Shown: positions 36,125 to 36,526 of the stretch, piece after piece | How the letters are laid out: the number at the start of each line of letters is the position of its first letter | Position numbering within the stretch: position 1 is the stretch's first letter | Source: Oscillospiraceae bacterium | GTDB taxonomy: Bacteria > Bacillota > Clostridia > Oscillospirales > Ruminococcaceae | Length of the DNA stretch: 36,526 nt | Direction of reading: 5' to 3' | Assembly (NCBI GenBank): GCA_003512525.1 | Contig: DOQG01000022.1 | Location: 11,493 to 48,018, forward strand | The notes under the pieces: generated by a model | What the model was told of the DNA's origin: nothing | Database searches by the model: none | Seen by the model: the letters and a program-made list of their open reading frames with translations, nothing else | Position numbers and translations under genes: made by a program

Positions 36125-36153
36125 ATGATAGCACAAATCTGATTTAATAGCAA
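36125..36153 (-). promoter_or_regulatory. Promoter of the GH26 gene
   Basis: TTGCTA (36148-36153), 17-base spacer, TATCAT (36125-36130) on the minus strand, about 34 bases before the start codon. Confidence 0.68.
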
Positions 36154-36526
36154 GAGGCGCGAGGAAGCATAACTAATCAAAATCAAACTTTCTGCTCATT
36201 AACGAAGCCGACAATTTCATCAATAGAAAACGAATGTGCTATCAGCTTATTTATATAGCATAGGCAAATATAAAACAGCTTCTTGACAGACTTTGAGGTC
36301 GGAGTTTTGCTCCGACCTCTCAGCTTGTAGAAAAAGTCCGTTTTTAAAATAAACTTCTGATTTATTATCCCTATCCCCTTTAGGACACTCTGATGGCTTT
36401 GCATCTGTGCAACAGTGGTCGTTTGTTGTCGGCGCGTCCTGCACCGACTTTGTTCGACCACTTGTAAGCATCCATGCTTAAAGCTTGGTGTGTCCTTATT
36501 TCGGCATCCTTGCCGAAAACCCCTTT
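36154..36526. other. Hairpin-rich non-coding right end
   Basis: No convincing gene. Four inverted repeats are packed here: a perfect 10-bp hairpin GAGGTCGGAG/CTCCGACCTC (36295-36319), a nested hairpin (36414-36462), AAGCAT/ATGCTT (36466-36479) and TTTCGGC/GCCGAAA (36499-36518). A minus-strand open frame at 36183-36461 lacks an ATG and a ribosome site and runs across these hairpins, so I do not call it. The stretch looks like the end of a repeat or small mobile element cut by the window edge, but this is inference. Confidence 0.5.
36414..36462. repeat. Nested inverted repeat with symmetric internal loop
   Basis: Outer arms AGTGGTCG (36414-36421) and CGACCACT (36455-36462); inner arms GTCGG (36428-36432) and CCGAC (36444-36448). 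The unpaired six bases on both sides are identical, TTTGTT (36422-36427 and 36449-36454). The terminal loop is 11 bases. The symmetry suggests a folded RNA or protein-binding element. Confidence 0.65.

Noticed and set aside
35120..36136. Longer GH26 frame starting at 36136 as a possible signal peptide form
   Set aside because: The added 15 residues are charged, not a signal sequence, and the ribosome site fits the ATG at 36091.
36183..36461. Minus-strand open frame of 92 codons at the right edge
   Set aside because: No ATG or ribosome site at its start, and it runs through several perfect hairpins; composition looks non-coding.

Overview
The window looks like a chromosomal segment of a Gram-positive, low-to-moderate GC Clostridia bacterium, most likely an Oscillospirales/Ruminococcaceae-type gut commensal (family-level placement is inference). 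The grounds are sigma-A type TTGACA-17-TATAAT promoters, strong AGGAGG ribosome sites, a T-box leader, the order rpoB-rpoC-rpsL-rpsG-fusA-tuf, a DUF4358 lipoprotein, and leaderless (cytoplasmic) GH3 and GH26 glycosidases. I identify 25 protein genes, all but two on the minus strand. I see no tRNA, rRNA, CRISPR array, transposase or phage gene.

Left part (1-9800): on the minus strand, a T-box leader with an apparent isoleucine specifier controls ilvA-ridA. A DUF4358 lipoprotein gene lies upstream of it. A plus-strand GH3 beta-glucosidase is convergent with galM, whose promoter carries a palindrome between -35 and -10. Next is a P2-type cation ATPase behind a yybP-ykoY (Mn2+) riboswitch with its own terminator.

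Middle (9800-20100): seven minus-strand genes form two copies of a MoxR ATPase / DUF58 / membrane-protein module. Copy A (19371 down to 14324) ends in a transglutaminase-domain membrane protein. Copy B (13252 down to 9831) ends in a similar membrane protein lacking the transglutaminase domain, and follows a DHH phosphoesterase gene that carries the promoter. A small cysteine-cluster (YkgJ-type) protein diverges from copy A.

Right part (20100-34800): core information genes, read from the right as rpoB-rpoC, then rpsL-rpsG-fusA-tuf, then cca-mreB. At two operon boundaries (rpoC/rpsL and tuf/cca) the terminator of one operon is physically merged with the promoter of the next. In rpsL, rpoC and rpsG the start codon that fits the Shine-Dalgarno site is TTG, TTG and GTG.

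Right end (34800-36526): no rplJ/rplL upstream of rpoB. A GH26 mannanase-type gene sits there instead, flanked on both sides by non-coding DNA rich in inverted repeats, including a nested hairpin with identical internal loops. I see no defence island or clearly new enzyme system. The points most worth following are the duplicated MoxR/DUF58 module, the merged terminator-promoter junctions and the structured right end.
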